This document shows, piece after piece, positions 44,368 to 55,195 of a stretch of DNA of 64,000 nucleotides. The number at the start of each line of letters is the position of its first letter. The stretch's first letter is position 1. The position numbers and the translations under genes were made by a program. Source of the DNA: Hygrophila difformis (Eukaryota > Streptophyta > Magnoliopsida > Lamiales > Acanthaceae); assembly GCA_030278955.1 (NCBI GenBank), contig JAOANR010000013.1, positions 43,250,191 through 43,314,190 of the forward strand, given 5' to 3'. Under the pieces are notes generated by a model. The model was not told the DNA's origin. It ran no database searches and saw nothing but the letters and a program-made list of their open reading frames with translations.

Positions 44368-47300
44368 ATGGTGGAAGCGGCGGTTACTAATTCGGTTCGC
44401 CAAATCGAAGGAAATATTCTGGCAGCGATGCCAGCAATGTTCAGAGCTGAAATAGCGAGGAATATGTATCCGATGGGAACGCAGCAAGCTCCAGTGGCGC
44501 AAAATCCACCACCTGCGATGCAAAATCCTCATAATTTTCAACAGCAGGCCTTTAGGCCGCCAGGAGGGCACGGAGCTCGGCCTTTTGTTCCTCCGCAGCA
44601 GAGGTATGATCAGCAACAGAATCAACCGCCTCAACCAGCTGTTCAACCGCCTGCTCCAGCGGTTCAACAACAATACGCACCACTTCAGCAGAATCCACCA
44701 CAACTGGTTGACAGAGAGCTTATTGCTGAGATTATTCGTACACAGTTTGGGAATCTCATCGGCCAGGAGAATAGGCCGATGTATCGGAAACCTTATCCAG
44801 ATTACATTGAGGAGCAGTATCCACTGCCTAGAGGGGTGAAGGTTCCAGATTTTAACACTTTTTCTGGAGAAGTCGGCCGCTCTACAATCGAGCATATTGG
44901 CCGATTTACAGCTCAATGTACCAGAATCGCGCAAAATGATTTTCAAAAGCTGATATTGTTCAGTTTGTCATTGACTGGCCCAGCATTCGAGTGGTATATT
45001 AATTTGCCAGCGGGATCGGTCAATACTTGGGCCGAAATGGAGCGGTTATTCCATGACCGATTCTATAATACCAGTCCGGAAGTTTCGGTAGTTGATCTGA
45101 CGTCAACCAAGCAGAAGGCGTCTGAATCGGTTACTGAATTCATTGAAAGATTTTATGCAGTGAAGGCTCAGATGAAGACAATGCTACCTGAGCATGAATA
45201 TATTCAAATCTTAAAGCAGAATTTGAAGTTTGCCATTAAGGATAGATTGATGGTAACAAGACCAAGGACGGTAGCCGAATTAACGGCTGAAGCTATAAGG
45301 ATGGAGACTTATTTGGCAGAACAGGCGGCTTTCAAATCAAGCCGGAGTCAAAGTGGGAGATCACAACCTATCCAGTCAGCTGCCTCATTTACTGAATCTT
45401 TGGATAGATGTGAAGTCCAGGAAGAATACAACACGGACGATGTTCCTGCATTAGCTGAAGTTGCAAGGGCAGAATTAATCATAAAAAAGCCTATGACTTG
45501 TCCAGCACTTCGGCCAGCCAGAGGCAAGGAGAAAGAAGGAGGAGATGAATCTCAAAGGTTTTACTCTTTCGACTTGTCACAAATGGACGAAATATTTGAT
45601 TATTGCCAGAAGAACGGATTGCTAGAGTTTAAAGGAAACCATCCACAGCCTACCAAGGATCAGTTGGAAGCCGGATGGTGCAGATTCCATGGATCAGCTA
45701 CTCATGCCACGGCGATTTGTGGGCATTTTAGGAAGCTGATTCAGAAGCATGTCGATGATGGGAAGCTGAAGTTCCCAGATAGGCTTATGGCAATTGATAA
45801 GAATCCGTTCCCATTTGCCAACATGGTGATGGTGCAGCCCAACCAGAATAGATCGGTGCATGACCGATTGGGGGATCAAACATCATCTAGCAAGAGTTCT
45901 GTGCACGATCGGCTTGGGGATCGGCCATCGGCTCAGAAGTCAGGAGTATGGAAAAGACTAGGATCTCCGAAGGGAAAAGAGAAAGTTACAGATGTTTTTG
46001 ACCGATTGGGGAATTATGAGGTAAAAGAGTGGATCAAGCAATCGGAGAGACATCAGGAGATCGAGATCGGAGATAAGAGCGAGAGGCCAACGTTGAAAAT
46101 CATAACCAACGGATGGGACTCAGAGATGAAGTTAACAGCCGACAAGCAGAATGGAAAGACTGTGATACAGATCACAGTCCCTGAAGAAGCTGTTAGTCCC
46201 GAAATGAAGAAGCTCAGAAGGCCACCAGCAAATACTCAGGTAGGCCGATGGGTCCAGAACTCTCCAGAAAGAAGGCATTTCGATCAACGCCGGTCTGACC
46301 ATTCAGCCTGGAGGGCAGAGGAGAGAAAAGTCCCGAAAGGAAAGGGATCATATCGTACTTTCAAACGAAGAATGCAACGGCTTAAAGCAGCTGCTGTTTC
46401 TGAGCAGGAGGAGTATGATATGATGCATATGGAAGAGGACTTCCCTGATGATTGTTCGTTCTCGGGAGGAAGAATACTCAATAGGGTATTTTTGGCTCGT
46501 TTGAAGTCCGAATCGAAAGAAGAGAGGAAGCCGAAAGAAGGACAGGATCGGCTAAAGAACAAAACTGAATTTCGGCCAAAAGTAATACAGCCGAAAATTG
46601 AAAGTGAGCAGCCGAAATCGAAAGAAGAATGGAAGCCTAGACCAGTCCGAACCAGGGAATGGAAACCAAAGACAACTATCATTCCGAGTAGTGATTCACT
46701 CCCTATCGGGCAGTTTAAGTTCGACTTCGGATCTAGCGCGAATATGGTGACGGTAACCACCGAAGAGAAGGAGGAATACTGGTCGGATTCTGAACCAGCT
46801 GTGGTTTTCTGTCAGAAGGATGGAGAATACTATGGCGATGAAGAACCCATAGTGGATTTTTGTTTCGATAAACTTGAGGTATTTCGGCCGGAAGCCGAAA
46901 TAGAGAAATCGTTTGAGGAAGGATATAAAGCATTTGTTCCAGAAGCTCAACCAGGTACGATTTTGCCTCCAACTGCGAAAATGTCCCAGCATGTGAGGCC
47001 TTTGTACGTTAAAGGTTGGGTCAATGGGAGACCACTTAGAAGAATGTTTATCGACGGTGGAGCCACTGTTAATATCATGCCGTTATCCACATTGACGAAG
47101 ATAGGCCGTTCGAAGGAAGATTTACTCCCTACGAGAATGAAAGTAATGAGTTTTGTGGGAGCTCAAACTGCGGCTGAAGTATGTATTTTGGTGGACGTAA
47201 CGGTCGGAACGATATCAATTCTGACCATGTTCTTCGTGGTAGATGCAGAAGTCCCGTATGCGGCCCTACTAGGCCGATGCTGGATTCATACATCTCGATG

Positions 47301-47559
47301 TTTGCCATCAACGCTTCACCAGAAAGTATGGTTCTGGAAAAAGGATGGCACAGTGGAAGAAGTAGATGGGGATAAACCTCCGTTTCCAGTCAGCTCAGCC
47401 GGTCGAATTGATGCGGTGTTATATGAAGAACCCATACAACCATTCCTAGCAGTGGTAGGGGATCGGTACCCGCAGGTGATCGAGTGTGATTGGACAGATT
47501 TGGGGTTTGAAATCAGATATCAGGCCGATGAACGGCCAGTCGAAGAAGAAAGTAAATGA
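44368..47559 (+). CDS. Tat element gag and aspartic protease
   Basis: 1,063 codons. A Pro/Gln-rich N-terminus (residues 25-120) precedes the retrotransposon gag core (WAEMERLFHDRFY, FIERFYAVKAQM, 165-310). A long Lys/Glu-rich region with repeats of VHDRLGD follows. The protease at about 865-980 has IDGGATVNIMP, where the active site is D-G-G. The frame is open upstream back to 44233 but has no earlier ATG. A separate 51-codon frame from ATG 44184 (MTFEQATPAANTA) runs one base out of phase just before it, so the true N-terminus may start at 44184 if a base was lost or gained near 44280-44310. The stop overlaps the start of pol by ATGA. Confidence 0.92.
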   Translation: MVEAAVTNSVRQIEGNILAAMPAMFRAEIARNMYPMGTQQAPVAQNPPPAMQNPHNFQQQAFRPPGGHGARPFVPPQQRYDQQQNQPPQPAVQPPAPAVQQQYAPLQQNPPQLVDRELIAEIIRTQFGNLIGQENRPMYRKPYPDYIEEQYPLPRGVKVPDFNTFSGEVGRSTIEHIGRFTAQCTRIAQNDFQKLILFSLSLTGPAFEWYINLPAGSVNTWAEMERLFHDRFYNTSPEVSVVDLTSTKQKASESVTEFIERFYAVKAQMKTMLPEHEYIQILKQNLKFAIKDRLMVTRPRTVAELTAEAIRMETYLAEQAAFKSSRSQSGRSQPIQSAASFTESLDRCEVQEEYNTDDVPALAEVARAELIIKKPMTCPALRPARGKEKEGGDESQRFYSFDLSQMDEIFDYCQKNGLLEFKGNHPQPTKDQLEAGWCRFHGSATHATAICGHFRKLIQKHVDDGKLKFPDRLMAIDKNPFPFANMVMVQPNQNRSVHDRLGDQTSSSKSSVHDRLGDRPSAQKSGVWKRLGSPKGKEKVTDVFDRLGNYEVKEWIKQSERHQEIEIGDKSERPTLKIITNGWDSEMKLTADKQNGKTVIQITVPEEAVSPEMKKLRRPPANTQVGRWVQNSPERRHFDQRRSDHSAWRAEERKVPKGKGSYRTFKRRMQRLKAAAVSEQEEYDMMHMEEDFPDDCSFSGGRILNRVFLARLKSESKEERKPKEGQDRLKNKTEFRPKVIQPKIESEQPKSKEEWKPRPVRTREWKPKTTIIPSSDSLPIGQFKFDFGSSANMVTVTTEEKEEYWSDSEPAVVFCQKDGEYYGDEEPIVDFCFDKLEVFRPEAEIEKSFEEGYKAFVPEAQPGTILPPTAKMSQHVRPLYVKGWVNGRPLRRMFIDGGATVNIMPLSTLTKIGRSKEDLLPTRMKVMSFVGAQTAAEVCILVDVTVGTISILTMFFVVDAEVPYAALLGRCWIHTSRCLPSTLHQKVWFWKKDGTVEEVDGDKPPFPVSSAGRIDAVLYEEPIQPFLAVVGDRYPQVIECDWTDLGFEIRYQADERPVEEESK

Positions 47560-50500
47560 TGGATGCACAACCGAATCAAGCGATCGAGTTCGAATCGGCT
47601 GAACTCGGAGTTTCAGACGACAAAGCAGGATGGAGCGATTTAATAGACGCAATTCCAAAGCGAACGCCGGATTTCAAAGCTCAAGACCCCTTGAAAATGG
47701 TCAATGTTGGTACAGAACACCCGAGGGAGATTCCGTTGAGTGCAAATCTAGATCAGCAGATGACAAGCCGATTCAAGGAGGTTCTAGTCGAATTCAAGGA
47801 TTGTTTCGCATGGGACTACACAGAGATGCCAGGATTGGAGCGATCGATTGTAGAGCACAGAATCCCTATTAAAGAAGGGTTCAGGCCGCATAAACAGCCG
47901 GCCAGGAGGGCAGCGCCCGAATTAGTCCCAAAAATAAAAGAAGAAATAGAGAAATTGTTAGCGGCCGGGTTTGTTAGGCCAGCTAAATATGTAGAATGGC
48001 TATCAAATATTGTTCCTGTAATAAAGAAGAATGGAAAATTGAGAGTTTGTATTGATTTCAGGAATCTTAATATAGCCACTCCAAAAGATGAGTATATGAT
48101 GCCTATTGTTGACTTGTTGATTGATTCGGCCGCAAAACAGGGAATGCTATCCTTCATGGATGGATATTCAGGATACAACCAAATTTTTATGGCCGAAGAA
48201 GACATTCACAAGACTGCATTTCGGTGCCCTGGTGCCATAGGGATATACGAATGGGTGGTGATGCCATTCGGACTGAAGAATGCAGGAGCTACGTACCAGA
48301 GAGCCATGAACTACGTTTTCCATGACCTCATAGGGGATTGTGTCGAGGTTTATATCGACGACGTCATGGTTAGATCCAAAGATATCGAAAGTCACTTGGA
48401 CGATTTGCGGAAGGTGTTCATAAGGATGAGGCTGCATGGAGTCAAGATGAATCCAGCCAAGTGTGCTTTCGGAGTACAGGCAGGAAATTTTCTTGGGTTC
48501 CTGGTACATAACAAAGGAATAAAAGTTGATGCGAACAAGACCAGGGCTATCCAAGAAGCCAAACCTCTACATGATAAGAAGAGTCTACAGAAGTTTCTTG
48601 GAAAGATCGGTTTCCTGAGACGATTCTTGGCAAATGCGGCTGGAAAGTCGAAACCACTAACCGATTTATTGAGGTTGAAGAAGGAAGAGGAGTTCAAATG
48701 GGGAATCGACCAACAAAAAGCTTTCGAACAGTTGAAACAAGATTTGATGAATCCACCTGTGTTGGTTCCTCCGATTTTAGGACGGCCATTGAAGTTGTAT
48801 ATAGCAGCGGCCGAAGAATCTATTGGAGCATTACTGGCGCAAGAAGACGATGAAGGAAGGGATCGGGCGATTTATTATCTCAGCCGAATCCTAAGGGATG
48901 CTGAAGTAAGGTACTCGCCGATTCATAAACTATGTTTAAGTCTTTATCATGCATGCCAGAAATTAGAATATTATATTCAACCGAGGCAAGTGATAGTGGT
49001 AGCTTCGGTTGACATAGTTAAAATTATGATGAATGATCCTGTCAGTAGCCGAAGAATGGCCAAATGGGCCATGAAATTAAATGCATATGATTTGAGATAT
49101 CAACCTTTGAGGGCTATGAAAGGACAGATTGTAGCCGATTTTCTGGCTGATCATGTGATACACCCGATAGCCGATGACATCGATCATCAAGATCGGCCGA
49201 AAGAAGTTGGTGAGATAGGAATTGTATACTTGCAATCATGGGTAATGACATTTGATGGTTCTAAAGCCGCTTCAGGAGTTGGAGCAGGGTTTACCCTACA
49301 AACACCGGAGGGCAAGGTATACAAATATTTCGTGCAACTGCCAGAGTCATATACGAATAACCAAGCTGAATACAAAGCGTTGATTTCGGGATTACAACGG
49401 TTGATAGAAGAAGGAGTCAGAGCAATCATTATCAGAGGAGACTCGCAAGTAGTTGTTCAGCAATTATTAGGCGATTTTTCGGTTAAGAGTTCTCAGTTGA
49501 TCAGATTGTACGAAGAAGCGGTTAATTTGTTAGAAGAATTCGATGAGGTATACATTGAATATATCCCGAGAGAAAGGAACGAAGTGGCCAATGAATTGAC
49601 TCAGCATGCAGCTAAATATCGGTTGATGCCGATAGCGGGAAATGTGGAAGTACATTTGGCCGAAACAGAGAAGGCCGAATGGATAAAAAAGATAGCACAG
49701 ACATTAGAAGATCCTTCGGAGGCTAATCCAGCCGAAAAACGGAAAGCGATGGATTGCGTCATAATAGGAGGATTATTATTCAAGCGTGCTATTGATGGAG
49801 TATTGCTCAGATGTGTCGGAGAAGAAGACGCCAGAAGGGTAATGGGAGAGGTTCATGAAGGAATATGTGGTGCACATCGGGCAGGAAAATCGATGAAGTG
49901 GAGTATTATTCGGTTAGGATATTATTGGCCGAATATGGGTACTGATTGTGAAAAATATGCAAGAGGATGCAGCGAATGTCAAAAACATGGGCCGATTCAG
50001 AAATTACCGGCCGAAGAATTACACATAATGATCAAACCATGGCCATTCAGAGGATGGGCCATGGACATCATAGGAAAAGTTCATCCCTCTTCGTCGAAAA
50101 GACATGAGTTCGTGCTAGTGGCAACAGATTATTTCACGAAATGGGCCGAAGCTCAGGCGTATGTCAGTATTTCACAAGAGGAGGTGATCGAGTTTATCAA
50201 GAGACAGTTGATTTATAGATTCGGGATCCCACAGACGATTCTAACAGATAGAGGAACTGTATTTGTGGGAGAAAAGGTCAAGGCCTTTGCAGACGAATAC
50301 GGGATAAAAATTGTGCATTCGTCACCATATTACCCGCAAGGAAATGGACAAGCAGAGGCCACAAACAAACATCTAATAGGAATTATAAAGAAAATGATCG
50401 AAGATCAACCAAGAAAATGGCACGAGAAGTTATCTGAAGCATTGTGGGCTTATCGAAATGCTAAAACTTCAGCTACTGGGTTTACACCATTTCGGCTGAC

Positions 50501-50927
50501 TTATGGAATGGATGCAGTGTTGCCAGCCGAAATAACAGTGCCGACTTTGAGAACAAGCCAGGCGGATTCAATGTCGGCCGAACAGTATGATTGTGCGATG
50601 AAAGATGAGTTATTGGAGATTAATTCCAATCGGGTGCAAGCCTTTGAGAATTTACAGAAAAATAAAGATATTGTGGCCGATTGGTACAATAAGCGAATTT
50701 GTCTTAAGCGGTTTGAAGTTGGAGACTTAGTTTGGAAAGTTATATGGCCACCTAAGCAGAAGGATGGCCGATTAGGTAAGTGGAGTCCCAATTGGGAGGG
50801 ACCATTTATTGTTCATACGAAATTACCGAATGGAGCATACACTCTGGTGGACGAAAATGGTGAGCAGATGTCAAATCCAGTTAATGCAAGATACATGAAG
50901 AAATATTATCCATCAGTATGGGATTAA
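47556..50927 (+). CDS. Tat element pol: reverse transcriptase, two RNase H domains, integrase
   Basis: 1,123 codons starting inside the gag stop (ATGA). RT: VCIDFRNLN, MPFGLKNAGATYQRAM and YIDDVMVRS (residues 165-330). The first RNase H (about 410-520) reads LYIAAAEESIGALLAQ, where other gypsy elements have LYTDAS; its catalytic Asp and Glu are not visible. A second, archaeal-type RNase H follows (565-690): TFDGSKAASGVGAG, NNQAEYKAL, RGDSQVVVQQL, then NEVANELTQHA, with Asn where the last Asp is expected. Integrase: HHCC ending CSECQKH, then MDIIGK, LTDRGTVF and GNGQAEATNK with the D, D and E, and a GDLVWK C-terminal motif. The frame is intact. Confidence 0.95.
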   Translation: MMDAQPNQAIEFESAELGVSDDKAGWSDLIDAIPKRTPDFKAQDPLKMVNVGTEHPREIPLSANLDQQMTSRFKEVLVEFKDCFAWDYTEMPGLERSIVEHRIPIKEGFRPHKQPARRAAPELVPKIKEEIEKLLAAGFVRPAKYVEWLSNIVPVIKKNGKLRVCIDFRNLNIATPKDEYMMPIVDLLIDSAAKQGMLSFMDGYSGYNQIFMAEEDIHKTAFRCPGAIGIYEWVVMPFGLKNAGATYQRAMNYVFHDLIGDCVEVYIDDVMVRSKDIESHLDDLRKVFIRMRLHGVKMNPAKCAFGVQAGNFLGFLVHNKGIKVDANKTRAIQEAKPLHDKKSLQKFLGKIGFLRRFLANAAGKSKPLTDLLRLKKEEEFKWGIDQQKAFEQLKQDLMNPPVLVPPILGRPLKLYIAAAEESIGALLAQEDDEGRDRAIYYLSRILRDAEVRYSPIHKLCLSLYHACQKLEYYIQPRQVIVVASVDIVKIMMNDPVSSRRMAKWAMKLNAYDLRYQPLRAMKGQIVADFLADHVIHPIADDIDHQDRPKEVGEIGIVYLQSWVMTFDGSKAASGVGAGFTLQTPEGKVYKYFVQLPESYTNNQAEYKALISGLQRLIEEGVRAIIIRGDSQVVVQQLLGDFSVKSSQLIRLYEEAVNLLEEFDEVYIEYIPRERNEVANELTQHAAKYRLMPIAGNVEVHLAETEKAEWIKKIAQTLEDPSEANPAEKRKAMDCVIIGGLLFKRAIDGVLLRCVGEEDARRVMGEVHEGICGAHRAGKSMKWSIIRLGYYWPNMGTDCEKYARGCSECQKHGPIQKLPAEELHIMIKPWPFRGWAMDIIGKVHPSSSKRHEFVLVATDYFTKWAEAQAYVSISQEEVIEFIKRQLIYRFGIPQTILTDRGTVFVGEKVKAFADEYGIKIVHSSPYYPQGNGQAEATNKHLIGIIKKMIEDQPRKWHEKLSEALWAYRNAKTSATGFTPFRLTYGMDAVLPAEITVPTLRTSQADSMSAEQYDCAMKDELLEINSNRVQAFENLQKNKDIVADWYNKRICLKRFEVGDLVWKVIWPPKQKDGRLGKWSPNWEGPFIVHTKLPNGAYTLVDENGEQMSNPVNARYMKKYYPSVWD

Positions 50928-51929
50928 ACACGAAGTGATGCGAAAAAGTAAAGATTTTATTGCATGAACGAATAAGTACAAAAAGGGTGCTACTTCGACC
51001 GAAAGCGGCGTCGATAGCCCGAAATTACAATATACAAGGGAAACGTCCTGGGCTAAAACGGCTAGGAAGAAGCGGAGGCCAGTGGGATCTGAAGTGGTAG
51101 ATGGCCAACATTCATTCCCAAGCCCAAATTCTTCTAGCCGGCGAGAGAAGAGATGGCTGTGCCAAGAAAGCCAACTCCCAGACCATGAAGAAGAAAATTT
51201 TAATCTGCTCCAGCAAGGATACCCCCTTCTTAGCATTGAAGATAGGGATGGGGTTCGAGGGGTATGGCCTTCGGAGCTTAGAAGATAATTCGGTCCCATA
51301 GAAAGGCGCAATTATTATTCGACCGCCCAAGACTTTGGGACCGATATTTGTAAGATTACGACAGGTCACAACAATATGAGGAAATAGAGCAGAGCTCGAG
51401 TATGACCGTCGGAATACATGTTGAGAAAAGTGTGGAAAGTTCCCAATTTATATGAAGACAATGATAAAAGGATTAGTTGAACTCGCGTTGCATATAAGGA
51501 GGGCTTTCGGCTTATAAGTAAAGGATCAACCAAAGAGCCAACGGGCCAAGGAGGCCAGGGAGGAGAAGGAATTAAAAGCATCAAGATGTTCATGATTGGT
51601 ATTTGCGAGATTATGAAACAAGAAGTGGATAGGAGTTGGTATTTATAGAGAGAAATGAAGGGATGTCAGTTATAGCAAAAAAAGGAAACGTAAAGAGAAA
51701 AGCATTGATTACGAAAGAGACGTTTCAAGAATCCCAATAAAGCTGCAGAAGATAATATTGTATCAGAAAATATCCTTGGGAACACGGAAGAAACAGGCGA
51801 AATAAGTCTGCAAAAAGACAAATATTTTATAATGGGCCGATTAAGTATACAAAGTGGATCGGCCGAAATAAAAGCCAAAAGTACAGTAAGGGGGATATTA
51901 TTACATTCAAAAAACAACGACAACAAAGT
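50928..51929. other. Tat element, region between pol and the antisense gene
   Basis: No domain-bearing frame was found. It probably holds the 3' untranslated parts of pol (plus) and of the antisense gene (minus), converging here. Several short frames on both strands are judged to be chance. Confidence 0.5.
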
Positions 51930-54900
51930 TCAATCTCCACTCAAATCATAAGCAATGTCTTCGCCGAAATCACTGGTAAGGGGAGCGGCCGAATTACGAA
52001 CAGAAGTTGGATCCAATACTGATTGAAACTCCTGATACGATCGAGCTTCAGCTTCGGCCGAAACCAGAGGATCATCGGGTTGGGACGAGAAAAGCTTGTC
52101 GGTAGTGTCTTCGAAAGGATCACACGGAGCATCTAAGAAGAGAAATTAAAAGAAAAGGAAGACATAATTATCGTATATCGTCAGGACCAAAAGAACAAAT
52201 TAAATATTACCAGAATTCTTTGGATTATCCCCTGAAGGAGGATTGACGAAAAGGTTATCAGAAACCATCGAAGTAGTTGGCACCGAAGGAAGTTGAACCG
52301 CGACAGAGCGAATCTGATTAAGCGCCTTCTGAGTGTCTGACCACAAGCCACGAAAAACGCCAAGGACATTGTCACTGAAGGATAACCTCAAAGCAAGGTA
52401 GTCTGTTTTCTCTTTGAGACTAGCAAGTTTATCCCTCGGAGCCTGAGCAGATTTGTGGAGCTGCTTTATAAGTCCTTGCAAGTGAGCCGATTCTTGGTCA
52501 ACTTCGGCTAAGGCATTCTTCACGCCTTGTGCCTCATGTTGAAGTCGGCTGATTTCGGAGTCAATGGCGGAGAGACGATTCAAATAATTGGATCTGAGGC
52601 CATCATTGGCCGACAATTGACTCATATAAGAATGATAGTCAGAAGCATGCTTGTCAAATTCCGCCCTGTGAAGGGTAAGAGAAGCATGCTCATCTTCGAG
52701 TGTTCTGCGAAAGGCCAAGAGGCTAGGAAGCTCCATGTCTATTCGAAAGAGACAGGTGAACATTGCATCAACGACGTTTGACAAACCGGAGACCAGAAGA
52801 TCTTGAGGAAAAGTCTGCCTGATATAAGAGATAAGCAAAAGGATAGGCTTGGTTTGGACGGAGAAGGCGTCGGATTGTTCAGAAATCAAGCATTCAAGCT
52901 TATCCAAGCAGGCTTTAAAAGAACGAGGAAATTCCGATGAAGAAGAAACAAATGAAAGGGAAAAGAAATTATCCAGAATATCCTTATCCGGGAAAGGTGA
53001 AGGAGGATTAACATTATCAACGGCTAATTCTCCCAGCCGAGTGTGAACAGGAGAGGGGTCAGGAATAGAGGCAATAGAAGAAGAGGGAATGGCTACTGCT
53101 AGAGAAGTAGTCGAAATGGGAACAGCCGAACCAGTGTTGCCACCCTCAGGTGTTCGAGAAGTCAATCCTAGCACCATATCGGCCGAAGAAACGGGAGTTG
53201 TACTTGAAGTAATGGCCGGGTCCTCATCAATAGGATCAAGGGCCGTAGATGAGGGATTAGGTGACTCGGAAGGGCCGGAAGAAACGGTAACTCGAGGAGT
53301 CTAGAAAAAAAAAGGGAAATAAATGTTAAAGGGAAGATGGTGAACAAGGAAGAAAAAAAATAATAGAAGAAAAGAGCGGCAAGAAACCTGATCAGCAGAC
53401 GAGGCCGAACTGGGAAGAGGCGAACGAGCCGAACGTCGCAGCGTCTTAGTTGCAGGTTCTTTTTTCGACTTCCCTGAACCAGAAGTAGCACGTTTTCGTT
53501 TTCCGGAAGTAGCGGGAGCAGACGAAATACGCGGATGAGAGGGAAGAGACGAGACATCATCCAAAGCAGCCCCTGCAAAGCGAGAAAAAAGAAGGAAAAA
53601 TCTGAGAAAGATACACGATACACAATAAGAAGAAAGCCGAAAGACTTACTAAGTAAAGGAAGTAGAGGGTCATCCTCTTGAGAAGAGCATGAGTAATCAG
53701 GGGCTGAACCAACAACCGAAAACATCATAATACCTGGAAAGCCGCGAGAAACAAGGAGGCTCTGCAAGTTAGTGCCAAAATTAGCATAAGAAAGAGCTTT
53801 TTCCCACCAGGTATCGAAACGCTCGGTTGAAAGGCCAGGGCGGACGTCAAAAGAACGAACTTCAAAGTTGCAAATCCGGAGAGCCCAAGTACGACAGAGA
53901 TTTCGGCTGTTCTCAGAGCCGAATCCTTTGAAGGATTTGCTGTATCGATTTGGGTCTCCATAGAGAGGAATGACCACATCCTGAACAAAGCCGAATTGAC
54001 GGCTGACTAAGTGAGGATTGTAAACCTCAGAAAGGATAGAATGGTCAGGGGGAACAAACAACGAGCAGTTGAAAATATGACGAGGAATGATACAAGCATT
54101 CCAGACTTGAGCAAACGCCTTCGGAATGGGTCTACCGAAAGGGGGAGTGTTGATAGCCGAAACCCAACTTTCCGGAGTACCAGAATAGAGGTGGCAGGAA
54201 GAAGGACCAAGTGGGGATCGGTTCATGAAGTAGTAAATCCATTGTTCAGTGCGCATTTCAGGAAACCGAACCCCGAGAAGATCGTTAGCAGAAGGATGGG
54301 TAGTTTCGAAAGGTTGAGGTTCAAAACGGGACATATCCCTGAAATGCCATACCAGCCAGAGGTGAAGGAACCAAAGAGGGCCATGAGATCGGCTAGAGTG
54401 GCCATCAGCCCATCCATGAACCAGGGAAGACATGCCAGAATACAGATGCACCAAGAAATAGTCGGCGAGAGGCAAATGAGTCTTTTTCATAAGGGCCTTG
54501 GCCAGAGGGTAGGTCTCAAGAACAACATTCTTGGCAGGAGCGCACCAGAAGAATCGGCTAAGGAAGTGCATCATAAAAGCCACAGATTCGTCCTTAGAAA
54601 ATTCGGGCTTATCCCCACGATACTTATTAATCCATGAAGAAAAGGTGAGCCCGGAAGCATAGCCGGTGTTCTTTGTATTAGGCTTGTCGGAATCGGTGAC
54701 ACCTAAGACGGGCTTTCCAAGAGAGGGTAAATCCAGAAGAAGCTTAACATCCTCAATAGTTGGAATCATCATGCCCCATGGGAAACAGAAGCAATTAATG
54801 GATGAGTTCCAGAAGCAAAGAAGGGCCTGAATGTAGTTGTAAGTAGTAGGAAAAGGTTGTGAGCTCAGCTTAATCAAGTGAACAATACCAGAGTTAACCC

Positions 54901-55195
54901 AACCTAATCCACAATGAGGAAGGGCCCTTTCGTACCAAGCAACATGTTCCTGAGTCACCAACGGCCAAGTACTGAGAGGGCCGAAAAGCTTGACAGAGAA
55001 ATAGTCTGAAAATAAGGGGATCGTCTTCGATTCCCCAAAAAGAGCGGAAGCAGAAATCGTGGCCTCAGTCGAAGTCGCAAGAGGCCCAAGAGTAACGAGG
55101 CCGTCATCAATGAGACGAAGCGAAGAAGTCTCAACTAGGGAATCTTCAGCATCTTTGATTTTTTGAGAGGAAGGGGAAAGAGTCGGTTGCGCCAT
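51930..55195 (-). CDS. Antisense plant mobile domain (PMD) gene inside the Tat element, four exons
   Basis: Exons, leftward: 53650-55195, 53388-53572, 52211-53300, 51930-52132. The introns (77, 87 and 78 bp) have GT-AG ends and consistent phases (1, 0, 1). The joined frame is about 1,007 codons and ends with TGA at 51930-51932. Start MAQPTLSPSS at 55195 was chosen; an in-frame ATG at 55291 would add a hydrophobic stretch of 32 residues. Exon 1 shows the PMD fold (aminotransferase-like, plant mobile domain): HVAWYERALPHCGLGWV, FPWGMMIPTIEDVKLLL and LPSLGKPVLG, then RFPEMRTEQWIYYFMNR. Exon 2 has a basic nuclear-localisation-like patch (GKRKRATSGSGKSKK). Exon 3 is Ser/Pro-rich, then heptad-like and helical (EISRLQHEAQGVKNALAEV). 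The PMD family is found in plant silencing-related proteins (MAIN/MAIL) and in transposons. Its role here is unknown. Confidence 0.85.
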
